Shown: piece by piece, positions 1 to 9,238 of the stretch
Numbering within the stretch: position 1 is the stretch's first letter
Layout of the letters: each line of letters begins with the position of its first letter
Origin: Enterobacter ludwigii
Lineage (GTDB): Bacteria; Pseudomonadota; Gammaproteobacteria; Enterobacterales; Enterobacteriaceae
DNA length: 64,000 bases
Assembly (NCBI GenBank): GCA_900068845.1
Contig: CEFQ01000010.1
Span: forward strand, 415,326 to 479,325
Direction of reading: 5' to 3'
The notes under the pieces: generated by a model
What the model saw: the letters and a program-made list of their open reading frames with translations, nothing else
Databases searched by the model: none
What the model was told of the DNA's origin: nothing
Program-made: the position numbers and the translations under genes

Positions 1-1047
1 GGCCAGCCGCTGCCGTTGTGGCAGGTGACCAACAGCGCACTGTTGTTGCTACCGCTGGTGTGGCTGTGGCAGGGCTTATGGTGGCCACCGCGCCGCATCA
101 GCGCCGTTACTTTGCTGCTGGCGGCCGAAGTGCTGCTGGCCTTACTCATCTGGCTGGCGGGTGCGCAGGCCAGCGAACTGGCGAACAACGGCAGCCCGCT
201 GGCACGCACTGCGTTTGGCAGCGGTTTGTGGTGCGTGGCGGCATTAACGCTACTGCTGGCGGCGGAAGCGGTACGGCAAATCACGCGCAGTACGCCGTGG
301 CGCATTGTGCTCAACCTGCAAATCTGGCTATTGCCGCTGGCGCTGTTACTCAGCGGCCATCTCGATCGTCTCTCGCTCATGAAAGAGTACGCCAACCGCA
401 CGACGGTGTTTGATGCGGCCTTCACGCAGCATTTGTGGCTGCTCGGCGGCACGCTGCTGCCAACGGTGCTGATCGGTTTGCCGCTCGGCCTGGCGATTGC
501 GCGTCGTCCGCGCTGGCAAAATGCAGCGTTCAGCGTGCTCAACCTGATTCAAACCGTGCCGTCGGTGGCGCTATTCGGCTTGCTGATTGCGCCACTGGCG
601 GGATTGGTGGCGCATTTCCCACTGCTGGCGCGTTGGGGCATTAGCGGTATCGGTATCGCACCGGCCTTGATTGCTTTGGTACTTTACGCGCTGCTGCCGC
701 TGGTGCGCAGTGTGGTGGCCGGTTTGCAACAGGTGCCGCAGGAAGTGCGTGAAACCGCGCGCGCTATGGGCATGAGCGCGTGGCAACAGTTCTGGCACGC
801 CGAGCTGCCGCTGGCGCTGCCGGTGTGGCTCTCCGGTTTGCGCGTGGTGGTGGTGCAAACCGTTGGCCTGGCGGTGGTCGCCGCGTTAATTGGCGCAGGT
901 GGATTCGGCGCCATTGTTTTTCAGGGATTGCTGAGCAGCGCGCTGGATCTGGTGCTGCTGGGCGTGATTCCGGTGGTGGCGCTGGCGGTAATTTTTGATG
1001 CACTGCTGCGTTTACTGTCGGCACTGCTGGAGAGACGTCATGATTGA
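1..1047 (+). CDS. yehY: Osmoprotectant ABC importer permease YehY (5' partial)
   Basis: Inner-membrane permease of the YehZYXW (OsmF) betaine-type importer. The reading frame is open from base 1, so the start lies outside the window; about 348 residues are visible against about 385 in E. coli from memory. Several hydrophobic segments come first. The C-terminal half is a binding-protein-dependent transport domain with the EAA-type loop 'ETARAMGMSAWQQF'. The stop overlaps the start of the ATPase gene. Gene order yehY-yehX-yehW followed by yohO and mlrA is the E. coli order, which supports the name strongly. Confidence 0.9.
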   Translation, partial: GQPLPLWQVTNSALLLLPLVWLWQGLWWPPRRISAVTLLLAAEVLLALLIWLAGAQASELANNGSPLARTAFGSGLWCVAALTLLLAAEAVRQITRSTPWRIVLNLQIWLLPLALLLSGHLDRLSLMKEYANRTTVFDAAFTQHLWLLGGTLLPTVLIGLPLGLAIARRPRWQNAAFSVLNLIQTVPSVALFGLLIAPLAGLVAHFPLLARWGISGIGIAPALIALVLYALLPLVRSVVAGLQQVPQEVRETARAMGMSAWQQFWHAELPLALPVWLSGLRVVVVQTVGLAVVAALIGAGGFGAIVFQGLLSSALDLVLLGVIPVVALAVIFDALLRLLSALLERRHD

Positions 1048-1975
1048 ATTTCACCAGGTGAGCAAAGTGTTCGCCGGGAAAGAGGCGATACGCAATTTAT
1101 CGCTGAAGATTGAGAAGGGCAGTTTTACCGTGCTGATCGGCACCTCAGGTTCCGGCAAATCGACCACGTTGAAGATGATCAACCGGCTGGTGGAACACGA
1201 TAGCGGAGAAATTCGCTTTGCCGGCGAACCCATCGAACGTATGGACGCTCGTGCGTTGCGCCGCCGCATTGGTTATGCCATTCAGTCAATTGGTCTGTTT
1301 CCGCACTGGAACGTGGCGAAGAACATCGGCACCGTGCCATCGCTGCTCGGCTGGCCGCAGGCGAAGATCAACCAGCGCGTCGACGAACTGTTAGCGCTGC
1401 TCAATCTCGATCGCCATTTGGCGACGCGCATGCCGCATCAGCTGTCGGGCGGACAGCAGCAGCGCGTCGGCGTGGCGCGCGCGCTGGCGGCCGATCCCGA
1501 ACTGTTGCTCATGGATGAGCCGTTTGGCGCGCTCGATCCGGTCAACCGTCTGGCGCTGCAACACGAGATGCTACGTATTCAGAAAATGTCCGGTCGTACC
1601 GTGGTGCTGGTGACGCACGACATCGACGAAGCGCTCACGCTGGCCGATCAGCTGGTGCTGATGGATGGCGGCGAAATTGTGCAACAGGGCAGGCCGATCG
1701 ATCTGCTGACTCAACCGGTGAATGACTTTGCCCGTGAGTTTTTTGGTCGCAGCGAGCTGGGCGTGCGGTTGCTGGCGCTGGGGCGTGCGGGCAACGCGGC
1801 GCGGCGTGGGGAATGGCTCAATGTCGAACCGATTGCCGAATCGCTGACGCTGCGTGAAGCGCTGTCGCAGTTTATTGCACGCCGCACTGACAAATTACCG
1901 GTAATCGATCAGCATCAACAGCCGCTCGGCGTGCTGCATTTCAGCGATCTGCTGCGCCAGCGGGAGGCGAGCTGA
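1040..1975 (+). CDS. yehX: Osmoprotectant ABC importer ATPase YehX
   Basis: ATP-binding subunit of the YehZYXW importer, about 311 residues. Walker A is 'GTSGSGKST', the signature is 'LSGGQQQR' and Walker B is '[13 protein letters not shown]'. The C-terminal part after residue 230 resembles the regulatory tail of OpuCA/ProV-type ATPases. The start at 1040 was chosen because GGAGAG lies just upstream, '[11 protein letters not shown]' is the usual N-terminus, and the ATG overlaps the yehY stop. A longer in-frame extension exists but has no ribosome site. Confidence 0.93.
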   Translation: MIEFHQVSKVFAGKEAIRNLSLKIEKGSFTVLIGTSGSGKSTTLKMINRLVEHDSGEIRFAGEPIERMDARALRRRIGYAIQSIGLFPHWNVAKNIGTVPSLLGWPQAKINQRVDELLALLNLDRHLATRMPHQLSGGQQQRVGVARALAADPELLLMDEPFGALDPVNRLALQHEMLRIQKMSGRTVVLVTHDIDEALTLADQLVLMDGGEIVQQGRPIDLLTQPVNDFAREFFGRSELGVRLLALGRAGNAARRGEWLNVEPIAESLTLREALSQFIARRTDKLPVIDQHQQPLGVLHFSDLLRQREAS

Positions 1976-2706
1976 TGCGGCTGTTACGCGATCCGCTTTA
2001 CTGGCTGGTGGCGGCATTTCTGCTGTTGCTGTGGGGCTTGCCGCACAGCGGTCCATTGTTTGCACATTGGTTTCCGCAGCTGGAGCGCCCGTTGTATCAG
2101 CAGGAGCGTTTCTGGCGTCTGGCACTGGCGCATCTGGCGTTAGTGGTGAGCGGCAGTGTGTTGGCATTGGTGGTTGGTGTGGGCTGCGCGGTGTTTGCCA
2201 CGCGTCATGCTGGACGCGCCTTTCGTCCGCTGCTGGAAACCGTTGCGGCGGCCGGGCAAACCTTCCCACCCGTTGCGGTATTAGCGATTGCGGTGCCGGT
2301 GATGGGGTTTGGTGCTGCCCCGGCGGTGATGGCGCTGTTTCTCTACGGTTTGCTACCGATTTTGCAGGGTACGCTGGCGGGCTTAGATAGCGTACCGGCC
2401 AGCAATCGTGAAATCGCTGTGGGGCTTGGCATGGGGCCGTGGCGACGCTTGTGGCAGATTGAGCTGGCGCTGGCGGCACCGGTGATCATGGCGGGCGTGC
2501 GGACCTCGGTGATGATCAACATCGGCACAGCAACCATCGCCTCTACGGTGGGGGCGGAAAGTCTGGGATCGCCGGTGATCATCGGTTTAAGCGGCTTTAA
2601 CACCGCCTATGTGATTCAGGGCGCGCTGCTGGTGGCGCTGCTGGCGTTAATTTGCGATCGCCTGTTAGAGCGCGTGCAGCGCAAACTTAGTTGGTATGCA
2701 CAATAA
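1975..2706 (+). CDS. yehW: Osmoprotectant ABC importer permease YehW
   Basis: Second permease of the YehZYXW importer, 243 residues, the same length as I recall for E. coli YehW. It has about six membrane segments and the EAA loop region '[16 protein letters not shown]'. TGATG overlap with yehX indicates translational coupling. Its last 20 bases overlap the 3' end of the convergent small gene yohO. Confidence 0.93.
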   Translation: MRLLRDPLYWLVAAFLLLLWGLPHSGPLFAHWFPQLERPLYQQERFWRLALAHLALVVSGSVLALVVGVGCAVFATRHAGRAFRPLLETVAAAGQTFPPVAVLAIAVPVMGFGAAPAVMALFLYGLLPILQGTLAGLDSVPASNREIAVGLGMGPWRRLWQIELALAAPVIMAGVRTSVMINIGTATIASTVGAESLGSPVIIGLSGFNTAYVIQGALLVALLALICDRLLERVQRKLSWYAQ

Positions 2707-2794
2707 GGCTGTAGCCAACCAGCATCATGCCGCCCATGCCGCCAAGCGCCATGATGGCAAACAGGGAACCGATAAGGAGTTTATTCCAGTTCAT
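2687..2794 (-). CDS. yohO: Small membrane protein YohO
   Basis: A 35-codon frame, too short for ordinary ORF calling: it begins [19 protein letters not shown] and ends YSLIVHTN, with one hydrophobic Gly/Met-rich transmembrane segment. E. coli YohO is also 35 residues, has the same 'FMALGGIGG..LAGY' core as I recall it, and lies between mlrA and yehW, exactly as here. The stop codon lies inside the yehW 3' end. The ribosome site is weak (AGG about 9 bases upstream). Function is unknown. Confidence 0.85.
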   Translation of the reverse strand: MNWNKLLIGSLFAIMALGGMGGMMLVGYSLIVHTN

Positions 2795-2876
2795 GAGGAG
2801 ACCTGAGAAAAGAAATTTAGGGCGGCATGATAACGCGCACACCACGCCAGGCAAAGGCCGTGTGTGCGATTTTTAC

Positions 2877-3611
2877 TTATGCGGGATCGTGCAGGTGAAT
2901 AGCAAAACCTTGTGCCTGCCAGTGTTCAAACTGCTCAACCTGGCGACGTGTCGGTTTTTTGCCGGTCCAGATAAACAGGTTTTGACCGGGGAATAGCTCA
3001 GGGCGCGGCATGTCCAGCGGCTCCGCCAACACATCCATGCGCCAGCCTTGCTGCGACAAGCGCCAGGCTTCCAGCCAGATGCGGGTACGATCTTCCACCG
3101 CCCAGCCCACCATCAGCGCATCTTTACCGGCTTTTTTACGCGCACCGGCCAGACAAAACGCCACATAGTCAATCAGCGCGCCGTCAAGCAGGCTGCACAT
3201 GGTGCGCGCGGTATTCTGATCCAACCCCAGACGCTGACGAACCGGCACGAACACGTGATCGATCAGCGCATCCACCGGATGTTCCCGGCCGATGGTGGCA
3301 ATTTTGGTGCGTAATTTCGCTGGGCGAACGTGCCGCAGCACGCTCATCAACTCTTCCTGTAACGCCGACCAGCCGTCATGCACATTGATGGTGGCACCTT
3401 CCAGCAACGCTTTCACTTTGCCGACGGGCACACCGCTCTCTATCCAGCGTTTTATCTCTTCGATACGCTGAACATCTTCATCATCAAACTGCCGATGACC
3501 ACCTTCGGTGCGCTGGGGTTTTAACAGACCGTAACGTCGCTGCCAGGCGCGAAGCGTTACCGGGTTGATTCCACAGCGTTCGGCAACATCCCCGATACTG
3601 TATAAGGCCAT
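2877..3611 (-). CDS. mlrA: MerR-family curli/biofilm regulator MlrA
   Basis: 244-residue regulator whose E. coli homologue activates csgD and so curli production. The N-terminus '[47 protein letters not shown]' (described in part: residues 1-47) is the MerR helix-turn-helix; the rest resembles a B12-binding-like domain without obvious cofactor motifs. The start at 3611 has GAGGA 4 bases upstream; an upstream in-frame start would add nine residues. Its position next to yohO and yehW matches E. coli. Confidence 0.92.
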   Translation of the reverse strand: MALYSIGDVAERCGINPVTLRAWQRRYGLLKPQRTEGGHRQFDDEDVQRIEEIKRWIESGVPVGKVKALLEGATINVHDGWSALQEELMSVLRHVRPAKLRTKIATIGREHPVDALIDHVFVPVRQRLGLDQNTARTMCSLLDGALIDYVAFCLAGARKKAGKDALMVGWAVEDRTRIWLEAWRLSQQGWRMDVLAEPLDMPRPELFPGQNLFIWTGKKPTRRQVEQFEHWQAQGFAIHLHDPA

Positions 3612-3664
3612 AAAGTCCTCAAAAATTCTGACCTGCATAACAACACCTTAACCCCCATGCCTGG

Positions 3665-3693
3665 GTTGTACAATGATTTTTTAGTTGTACAAC
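3665..3693. promoter_or_regulatory. Candidate MlrA operator upstream of mlrA
   Basis: Two copies of GTTGTACAA (3665-3673 and 3684-3692), the second forming the perfect palindrome GTTGTACAAC. Read as half-sites they give TTGTACA-N13-TGTACAA. The published E. coli MlrA site, from memory, is AAAATTGTACA-N12-TGTACAATTTT, so this may be an autoregulatory site in the mlrA/XRE intergenic region. The one-base spacer difference is a caveat. Confidence 0.5.
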
Positions 3694-3720
3694 TTGACCG
3701 GCTGGCTTAAATACGGTCAT

Positions 3721-3736
3721 ATCTCATATGTGAGAT
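3721..3736. promoter_or_regulatory. Inverted repeat upstream of XRE regulator
   Basis: ATCTCATATGTGAGAT: arms ATCTCA and TGAGAT separated by four bases, about 27 bases before the start of the XRE-cupin gene. A related CATAAATGAG follows. Regulators of this family commonly bind a dyad in their own promoter, so this is a plausible autoregulatory operator. Confidence 0.45.
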
Positions 3737-3762
3737 TTATTTCCCATAAATGAGAGGTGAAG

Positions 3763-4326
3763 ATGTCTGCTTCGGATACCGACGATAGATTGGCGGCGCG
3801 ACTGGCCGAATTACGCGTACAACGCGGTTGGTCATTAGATGAATTGGCGATGGCGACCGGCATCAGTCGGGCATCATTGTCGCGCATTGAACGCGCCGAA
3901 ACTAGCCCCACAGCCGCTTTGCTTAACCGACTTTGCGTGGCCTATGGTTTGACCATGTCACGCTTGCTCAGCGAGGTGGAAGAGGAGGCGGCGCTGCTGC
4001 TGAAAGCGGAGCAGCAGCCGGTGTGGCATGACGACGCCAGCGGTTTCCAGCGCCGTAACGTATCGCCGCCCGCCAGCCACTTTAAAGCGGAAGTGGTGGA
4101 AGGCGTGCTGCGTCCGGGCGCGCGTATTGATTACGATGCGCCGCCCATTCAGGGACTGGAGCAGCATATCTGGCTGCAATCAGGCGAGTTGACCATCAGC
4201 ATGGACGATCAGCACTGGACGCTGCAGGCGGGCGATTGTCTGCGCTTCCATCTCACCGGCAAATCTGCGTTTGCCGCCCATGCGGAAGGCGGCGCGCGCT
4301 ACATTTTGGTGGTATGCAAACCATGA
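3763..4326 (+). CDS. XRE-family regulator with C-terminal cupin domain
   Basis: 187-residue transcription regulator. Residues about 8-65 form an XRE helix-turn-helix ('LAELRVQRGWSLDELAMATG', then 'ISRASLSRIERAE'), and about 110-185 form a small cupin ('GLEQHIWLQSGELTISMDDQ'), which in such proteins senses a small ligand. The ATG at 3763 was preferred over GTG at 3757 because GAGAGG lies at the right distance. The stop overlaps the downstream acetyltransferase start, so the pair is probably one operon. The ligand cannot be read from the sequence. Confidence 0.85.
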   Translation: MSASDTDDRLAARLAELRVQRGWSLDELAMATGISRASLSRIERAETSPTAALLNRLCVAYGLTMSRLLSEVEEEAALLLKAEQQPVWHDDASGFQRRNVSPPASHFKAEVVEGVLRPGARIDYDAPPIQGLEQHIWLQSGELTISMDDQHWTLQAGDCLRFHLTGKSAFAAHAEGGARYILVVCKP

Positions 4327-4841
4327 TTGAGATTGAACCTCTCAGCGCCACTCAGGCGCAGCCGCTGCTGGCGGCATTGAGTGATGTGCTGCAAGCCTGT
4401 GTAGCCGATGGCGCCAGTGTGGGCTTTATTGATGCAGACGATCGCGACGCCATTGAGCGCTTCTGGCAGGACAAAATTTACAGCCTGGCGAGCGGTGATA
4501 ATCAACTGCTGGTGGCCTATCAACAGGGCAGGATAGTGGCGACGGTGATGGTGGGTTTCAGCGCAATGCCCAATGGTCGCCATCGTGCGGAGATCAGCAA
4601 GCTGCTGGTGCATCCACAGGCCCGGCGTCAGGGCATTGCGCGCCGCTTGATGCAGCAGGCCGAGCAGCGGGCGGCGCAGCAGGGCAAAACCTTGTTGGTG
4701 CTGGACACGCGCAGCGGCGACGTGGCGACGGATCTGTATTTGTCGATGGATTGGCAGATTGCCGGGGCGATCCCGTGGTACGCGGAGTCAACCGAAGGGG
4801 TGCTGGATGCGACCACGGTGATGTTTAAGGTGCTGCGCTGA
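4323..4841 (+). CDS. GNAT-family N-acetyltransferase
   Basis: 172-residue acetyltransferase of the GNAT fold. The acetyl-CoA binding segment is 'ISKLLVHPQARRQGIARRLMQQAE' in its core part (Q/RxxGxG/A). It starts by ATGA overlap with the XRE-cupin gene, so it is probably translationally coupled and may act on, or protect against, the ligand sensed by that regulator. An alternative start three codons upstream is possible. Substrate unknown. Confidence 0.82.
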   Translation: MIEIEPLSATQAQPLLAALSDVLQACVADGASVGFIDADDRDAIERFWQDKIYSLASGDNQLLVAYQQGRIVATVMVGFSAMPNGRHRAEISKLLVHPQARRQGIARRLMQQAEQRAAQQGKTLLVLDTRSGDVATDLYLSMDWQIAGAIPWYAESTEGVLDATTVMFKVLR

Positions 4842-4845
4842 GATC

Positions 4846-4984
4846 GTGCTCGCTGTCCCCCATCCCGGCCTTCCCCCGCATGCGGGGGAAGGAGACGCTG
4901 CCGCATGCAGCTTCCCAACGAACATGTAGCACCATCATCCTCCCCCACTCGTGGGGGAGGACCGAGGAGGGGGACAGCGAGCAC
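4846..4984. repeat. 139-bp inverted-repeat element, copy 1
   Basis: The element is bounded by perfect 16-bp terminal inverted repeats, GTGCTCGCTGTCCCCC and GGGGGACAGCGAGCAC. Inside are two further hairpins: a 24-bp palindrome built on CTTCCCCC/GGGGGAAG, and one built on CCTCCCCCAC/GTGGGGGAGG. A second copy of exactly the same length is at 13151-13289. It lies just after the GNAT gene stop. No transposase is encoded, so it resembles a miniature non-autonomous or REP/ERIC-like element. Confidence 0.85.
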
Positions 4985-5003
4985 CAACCCAAAATGCACC
5001 AAC

Positions 5004-5975
5004 TCAGTGCGCCGTTTCCGCCTCAGCAATCCCCAGCGACTGCATAAACAGCCGAATAATCGGGTTTATTTTGCGGCCCTTTTTCATCAGCAGACAAAAC
5101 GGGTTTTCCCGGCGAATCGAATCATCACCCAATTCGCATAGCTGACCGCGCGCAATAAAGGCAGCGGCATAATGTTCCGGTAAATAGCCAATGAAATGGC
5201 CGGTTAAAATCAACATGGCGACAGATTCAACCTGAACCGCTTGCGCACCGCTGTCCTGCAACGGAACGATGCGATGATCGTCGCGTGGCGTCACATATAA
5301 ATGATTAATAATCTTTTGCTCACGTAATATGTCGGAAGAGATAGTTTTATCACGCGAGCCTGAATATAAAGGATGTGACATGGAGCAATATAATTTTGAA
5401 TATTCCGTATAAAGCGGAAAGTAATCAAAATCACTTTTCATTTCATAAACCGGTGCAATACCACAATGAAAACGGCCTTCACCGATGCCGCGCTCAATAT
5501 CATCTAACTGGGCGGTTTGCAGTCGAATTTGTACTTTTGGCGCTTTCTGGTGCAGCTGTTGCACCGCCGCGGTGACCGGCGATTGCGGATCCGAAATGGT
5601 ATTATCTACAACGCAAATCGCAATGTCGCCCAGCAGTTCGTTGCGGCTATTGTGCAGCCGCTCACGAAACAGATTCAACGACACGAACAGTTCCAGCGTG
5701 GCTTGGTAGACGTTGATGCCGTATTGTGTGAGCTCAAAACCCTCGCGTCCGCGGCTGCAAAGCGTCATGCCGAGACGAATCTCCAGATCGGACACCTGCT
5801 TGCTGATTGCTGCCAGACCAATATTCAATTCGTGACTGGCGGCGGTTAATCCGCCCGCTTCCACCACGCATTTAAATACCCGCAGTAATTTTAAATCGAT
5901 ATTACTCAGTGCCAGAACTGCATTATCGCTGCGATTATTTGCATTGTTTCCGGACTGGGAAACTTTACTTTCCAT
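5004..5975 (-). CDS. LysR-family regulator of the lyase operon
   Basis: 323-residue LysR-type regulator divergent from the lyase operon that begins at 6131, the usual arrangement for a regulator of the adjacent genes. A roughly 25-residue Asn/Ser-rich lead precedes the helix-turn-helix ('LLRVFKCVVEAGGLTAASHE', then LNIGLAAISKQVSDLE). The effector domain follows. It shares the unusual motif 'G-[HR]-FIGYLPEHYA' with the second LysR at 15490, so the two are probably paralogues responding to related ligands. GGAG lies about 12 bases before the chosen ATG; an internal start cannot be excluded. Confidence 0.85.
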   Translation of the reverse strand: MESKVSQSGNNANNRSDNAVLALSNIDLKLLRVFKCVVEAGGLTAASHELNIGLAAISKQVSDLEIRLGMTLCSRGREGFELTQYGINVYQATLELFVSLNLFRERLHNSRNELLGDIAICVVDNTISDPQSPVTAAVQQLHQKAPKVQIRLQTAQLDDIERGIGEGRFHCGIAPVYEMKSDFDYFPLYTEYSKLYCSMSHPLYSGSRDKTISSDILREQKIINHLYVTPRDDHRIVPLQDSGAQAVQVESVAMLILTGHFIGYLPEHYAAAFIARGQLCELGDDSIRRENPFCLLMKKGRKINPIIRLFMQSLGIAEAETAH

Positions 5976-6130
5976 TTTTGCTATTCAACTCCGGAATAAA
6001 TACGGTGATTGTACAGTGAACCTGAAATGTGACTTTAATACCAGCATAGCCAGGAAATAAGTTTTTGTTATCGCTGATTGATTATTCATATCTTTTTCAT
6101 ATCGCTGAATTATCTGTAAGGGGAAATAGC

Positions 6131-7558
6131 ATGTCTGATAATGCCGAACTGTTATGGGGCGCGCGTTTTAAAGCGGCACCGGCGGCGAGTTTAACCGCGC
6201 TGTCTCGTAGCCCGGATTATTACTTTGCATTGGCACCTTACGATCTGGCGGGCTGCCGGGCGCATGCCCGTGAACTGGCGCGTGGTGATCTGCTGAGCGC
6301 AGAAGAACTCCGCACCATGCTGGCGGCGATTGACGCGCTGGACGCCGATTATCGCGCTGGTCAGCTGCATCCGATTGCCGCTGACGAAGACGTCCACACC
6401 TTTATCGAACGTGCGCTAACCGAACGTTTAGGCGCGCTGGGCGGCAAGCTGCGCGCCGGGCGTTCGCGTAACGATCAAACCGTCAACGACCTGCGTCTCT
6501 ATCTGCGCGACAACGGTCGCAAGGTGGTTAGCGCGCTGCTGAGTTTGCAGCAGGCGCTGGTCGAGCAGGCGGCGCAGCATACCGAAAGCGTCGCGCCCGG
6601 TTTTACCCACCTGCAACAGGCGCAGCCGATTGTGTTTGGCCATCAACTGTTGGCGCATGCGCAATCCTTTGCCCGCGATATTGAACGTATGCAGGATTGG
6701 GATCGCCGCAGCGCGCGCTGTCCGCTCGGGGCTGCTGCAATGGCCGGTTCCGCCATTGCCCGCCAGCCAGAGCAAGCCGCCGCTGATCTTGCCTACCTTG
6801 CGCCGTGCGAAAACTCCATCGATGCCGTTGCCAGTCGCGATTACGCCGCCGAATTCCTGTTTGTCACCAGCATGATTGGCATCAACCTGTCGCGCTTGTG
6901 TGAAGAGGTGTGCATGTGGGCGTCACGCCAGTTCCGCTGGGTGGAGCTGCACGACAGCTACGCCACCGGCAGTTCGATCATGCCGCAAAAGAAAAATCCG
7001 GACATCGCCGAACTGACGCGCGGTCGATCTGGACGTCTAGTCGGCAACCTGATGGCGCTGCTCACCACCATGAAAGCGATGCCGCTCTCCTACAACCGCG
7101 ATCTCAGCGACGACAAACGCAACGTGATAGATGCCGTGGATACGCTGCTGCTGGTGCTGCCGGCGATGGCGGGCATGATGGCGACGCTGAAATTCAACAC
7201 CGAGGTGATGCGAGAGCAGGCACCGGACGGCTTCACGCTGGCGACCGAAGTGGCCGACTGGCTGGCGATGCGCGGCGTGCCCTTCCGCGAGGCGCATGAG
7301 ATCACCGGCCAGCTGGTGCAGCTGTGCGAGCGCGAAAGCTGCGGCCTGGCGGATCTCAGTGATGCGCAGCTTCACGCAGTGGATGCGCGTTTAACGCCAG
7401 AAGTGCGCAGCGCGCTGACGCTGGAAGCCGCGCTGGCCGCCCGCAGCGGCTACGGCGGCACTGCGCCGGTGCGGGTGCGTGAACAGTTGGCTCGTTTGCA
7501 AACTTTGATGCAGGACCAGCAGCGCTGGACTGAAGATTACGCTGGCCCACGCGCCTGA
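6131..7558 (+). CDS. Argininosuccinate lyase-like C-N lyase
   Basis: 475-residue member of the aspartase/fumarase superfamily, closest in motifs to argininosuccinate lyase: 'DEDVHTFIERALTERLG', 'GKLRAGRSRNDQ', 'GFTHLQQAQPI', the catalytic loop 'GSSIMPQKKNPD' near residue 280, and 'PLSYNRDLSDDK'. Such enzymes eliminate an amine or guanidine from an N-substituted aspartate to give fumarate. Its place in an operon with an importer and hydrolases argues for catabolism rather than arginine synthesis; related enzymes cleave iminodisuccinate or EDDS-type compounds. AAGGGGAAA precedes the chosen ATG; the longer frame upstream lacks such a site. Substrate unknown. Confidence 0.85.
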   Translation: MSDNAELLWGARFKAAPAASLTALSRSPDYYFALAPYDLAGCRAHARELARGDLLSAEELRTMLAAIDALDADYRAGQLHPIAADEDVHTFIERALTERLGALGGKLRAGRSRNDQTVNDLRLYLRDNGRKVVSALLSLQQALVEQAAQHTESVAPGFTHLQQAQPIVFGHQLLAHAQSFARDIERMQDWDRRSARCPLGAAAMAGSAIARQPEQAAADLAYLAPCENSIDAVASRDYAAEFLFVTSMIGINLSRLCEEVCMWASRQFRWVELHDSYATGSSIMPQKKNPDIAELTRGRSGRLVGNLMALLTTMKAMPLSYNRDLSDDKRNVIDAVDTLLLVLPAMAGMMATLKFNTEVMREQAPDGFTLATEVADWLAMRGVPFREAHEITGQLVQLCERESCGLADLSDAQLHAVDARLTPEVRSALTLEAALAARSGYGGTAPVRVREQLARLQTLMQDQQRWTEDYAGPRA

Positions 7559-7568
7559 GGAGATCGCT

Positions 7569-8444
7569 ATGTCGACAACGCCCATTGAGCCGAGTTTGAA
7601 CAACAGCCGCGAGCAGACGCATTACGATCTTGATCGCTATCAGGTGGTGCCACGTCGCTATTACGGCCGCATCACAGCGTCAGCGGTGATTTTGCTGCTG
7701 CTGGCGCTGCTGGTGAACGCCTTTGCTCACGGCAATATTGAATGGTCGTTTGTCGGCCAGTTCTTTACGGCCCAGGCGATCCTCAACGGCGTGGTGAATA
7801 CGCTGATCATGTCAGTGCTGGCGATGGGGCTCGGCGTGCTGTTTGGCGTCATCACCGCCATCATGTACATGTCGCCAAATCCGGTGCTGCACTACATCGC
7901 CGTGGGCTACGCGTGGATTTTTCGCGGCACGCCGCTGATTTTGCAGCTACTGCTGTGGTTTAACCTTGCGTTGGTGTTCCCCACCATCAGCATTCCCGGC
8001 GTATTCAGCGTGCAAACTGTCACCATCATGACGCCGTTCCTCGCCGCGCTGCTCGGTTTGAGCATCAATCAGGGCGCGTACACCTCGGAAGTGGTGCGCG
8101 CCGGCCTGCTGTCGGTGGATACCGGGCAATACGAAGCGGCGAAAGCCATCGGTATGCCGCGTCTGCAGGCGCTGCAGCGCATTATTCTGCCGCAGGCGAT
8201 GCGCGTAATTCTGCCGCCGGTGGGCAACGAATTTATCAGCATGATCAAAACCACCAGCCTTGCCAGCATGATTCAGTACTCCGAGCTGCTCTACAACACG
8301 CAAACCATCTACTTCGCCAACGCGCGCGTAATGGAACTGCTGTTCGTGGCGGGCATCTGGTACCTGATTGTGGTCACGCTGCTGTCGTTTGGACAGAGTC
8401 GGCTGGAACGTTATTTCTCACGCGGCCATCGTCAGCGTCAGTAA
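7569..8444 (+). CDS. Polar amino acid ABC importer permease
   Basis: 291-residue permease of the His/Glu/Gln/Arg/opine family. A polar lead of about 50 residues is followed by about five membrane segments and the EAA loop '[22 protein letters not shown]' (central part). Only one permease gene is present in this operon, so the transporter is probably a homodimeric channel. GAGGAG lies just before the ATG, ten bases after the lyase stop. Confidence 0.9.
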   Translation: MSTTPIEPSLNNSREQTHYDLDRYQVVPRRYYGRITASAVILLLLALLVNAFAHGNIEWSFVGQFFTAQAILNGVVNTLIMSVLAMGLGVLFGVITAIMYMSPNPVLHYIAVGYAWIFRGTPLILQLLLWFNLALVFPTISIPGVFSVQTVTIMTPFLAALLGLSINQGAYTSEVVRAGLLSVDTGQYEAAKAIGMPRLQALQRIILPQAMRVILPPVGNEFISMIKTTSLASMIQYSELLYNTQTIYFANARVMELLFVAGIWYLIVVTLLSFGQSRLERYFSRGHRQRQ

Positions 8445-8457
8445 TCAGGAGCCAAAC

Positions 8458-9222
8458 ATGAGAAACATCGTGCGCGCCGTTAAGGTGAATAAATATTTCG
8501 ACCAGTTCCACGCCCTGAAAGATGTCAGCCTGGAAGTGAATTACGGCGAGGTGATGTGCATCCTCGGTCCGTCCGGATCCGGTAAAAGCACCTTTTTACG
8601 CTGCATTAATCAGCTGGAGAAGGTCGATAAAGGCGGGATTTGGGTCGACAACGAGCTGGCGGGCTATCGCATCGCCGGTAACAAATTGCACGCGTTAAGT
8701 GACAAGCAGATAGCGCGTCAGCGTCTGCAAACCGGCATGGTTTTCCAGCGCTTCAACCTGTTTCCACACAAAACTGCGCTGGAGAACATTATCGAAGGGC
8801 CGTGCCGCGTGATGCTGCGCCCGAAACGCGAAGCCTGTGAAGAGGCGATGGCGCTGCTGGATCGCGTTGGTATGGCGCACAAAGCGCACGACTATCCGCA
8901 GTCGCTCTCCGGCGGCCAGCAGCAGCGCGTGGCAATTGCCCGCGCGCTGGCGATGAAACCCAAACTGATGCTGTTTGATGAACCCACCTCGGCGCTGGAT
9001 CCGGAGATGGTGGGCGAAGTGCTGGCGGTGATGCGCCAGCTGGCAAAAGAGGGCACCACCATGCTGGTGGTCACCCACGAAATGGGCTTTGCCCGCGAGG
9101 TGGCCAATCAGGTGGTGTTTATGGACGAGGGACGCATCATCGAGCAGGGCGCACCGGAAGACATTCTGCTGAACCCGCAAAATCCACGGATGAAAAACTT
9201 TATTAACGCGATTCTTCTTTAA
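8458..9222 (+). CDS. Polar amino acid ABC importer ATPase
   Basis: 254-residue ATPase of the GlnQ/HisP type. Walker A is 'GPSGSGKST', the signature 'LSGGQQQR', Walker B '[14 protein letters not shown]', and the H-loop region '[11 protein letters not shown]'. AGGAG precedes the chosen ATG; the frame is open further upstream inside the permease gene but without a ribosome site. It energises the permease at 7569 with the binding protein at 9239. Confidence 0.92.
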   Translation: MRNIVRAVKVNKYFDQFHALKDVSLEVNYGEVMCILGPSGSGKSTFLRCINQLEKVDKGGIWVDNELAGYRIAGNKLHALSDKQIARQRLQTGMVFQRFNLFPHKTALENIIEGPCRVMLRPKREACEEAMALLDRVGMAHKAHDYPQSLSGGQQQRVAIARALAMKPKLMLFDEPTSALDPEMVGEVLAVMRQLAKEGTTMLVVTHEMGFAREVANQVVFMDEGRIIEQGAPEDILLNPQNPRMKNFINAILL

Positions 9223-9238
9223 CGTGACCGGGGTGAAT

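Noticed and set aside
571..858. Antisense frames over yehY and other G+C-rich genes
   Set aside because: His/Arg/Gln-rich translations typical of the opposite strand of G+C-rich coding DNA, without ribosome sites or homology.
2727..2996. 89-codon plus-strand frame between yehW and mlrA
   Set aside because: It runs antisense through yohO and the end of mlrA, both of which have E. coli counterparts.
6131..7558. Housekeeping argininosuccinate lyase (argH)
   Set aside because: All ArgH motifs are present, but the gene is operonic with an importer and hydrolases and not with argB, argC or argG, so a biosynthetic role is not assumed.
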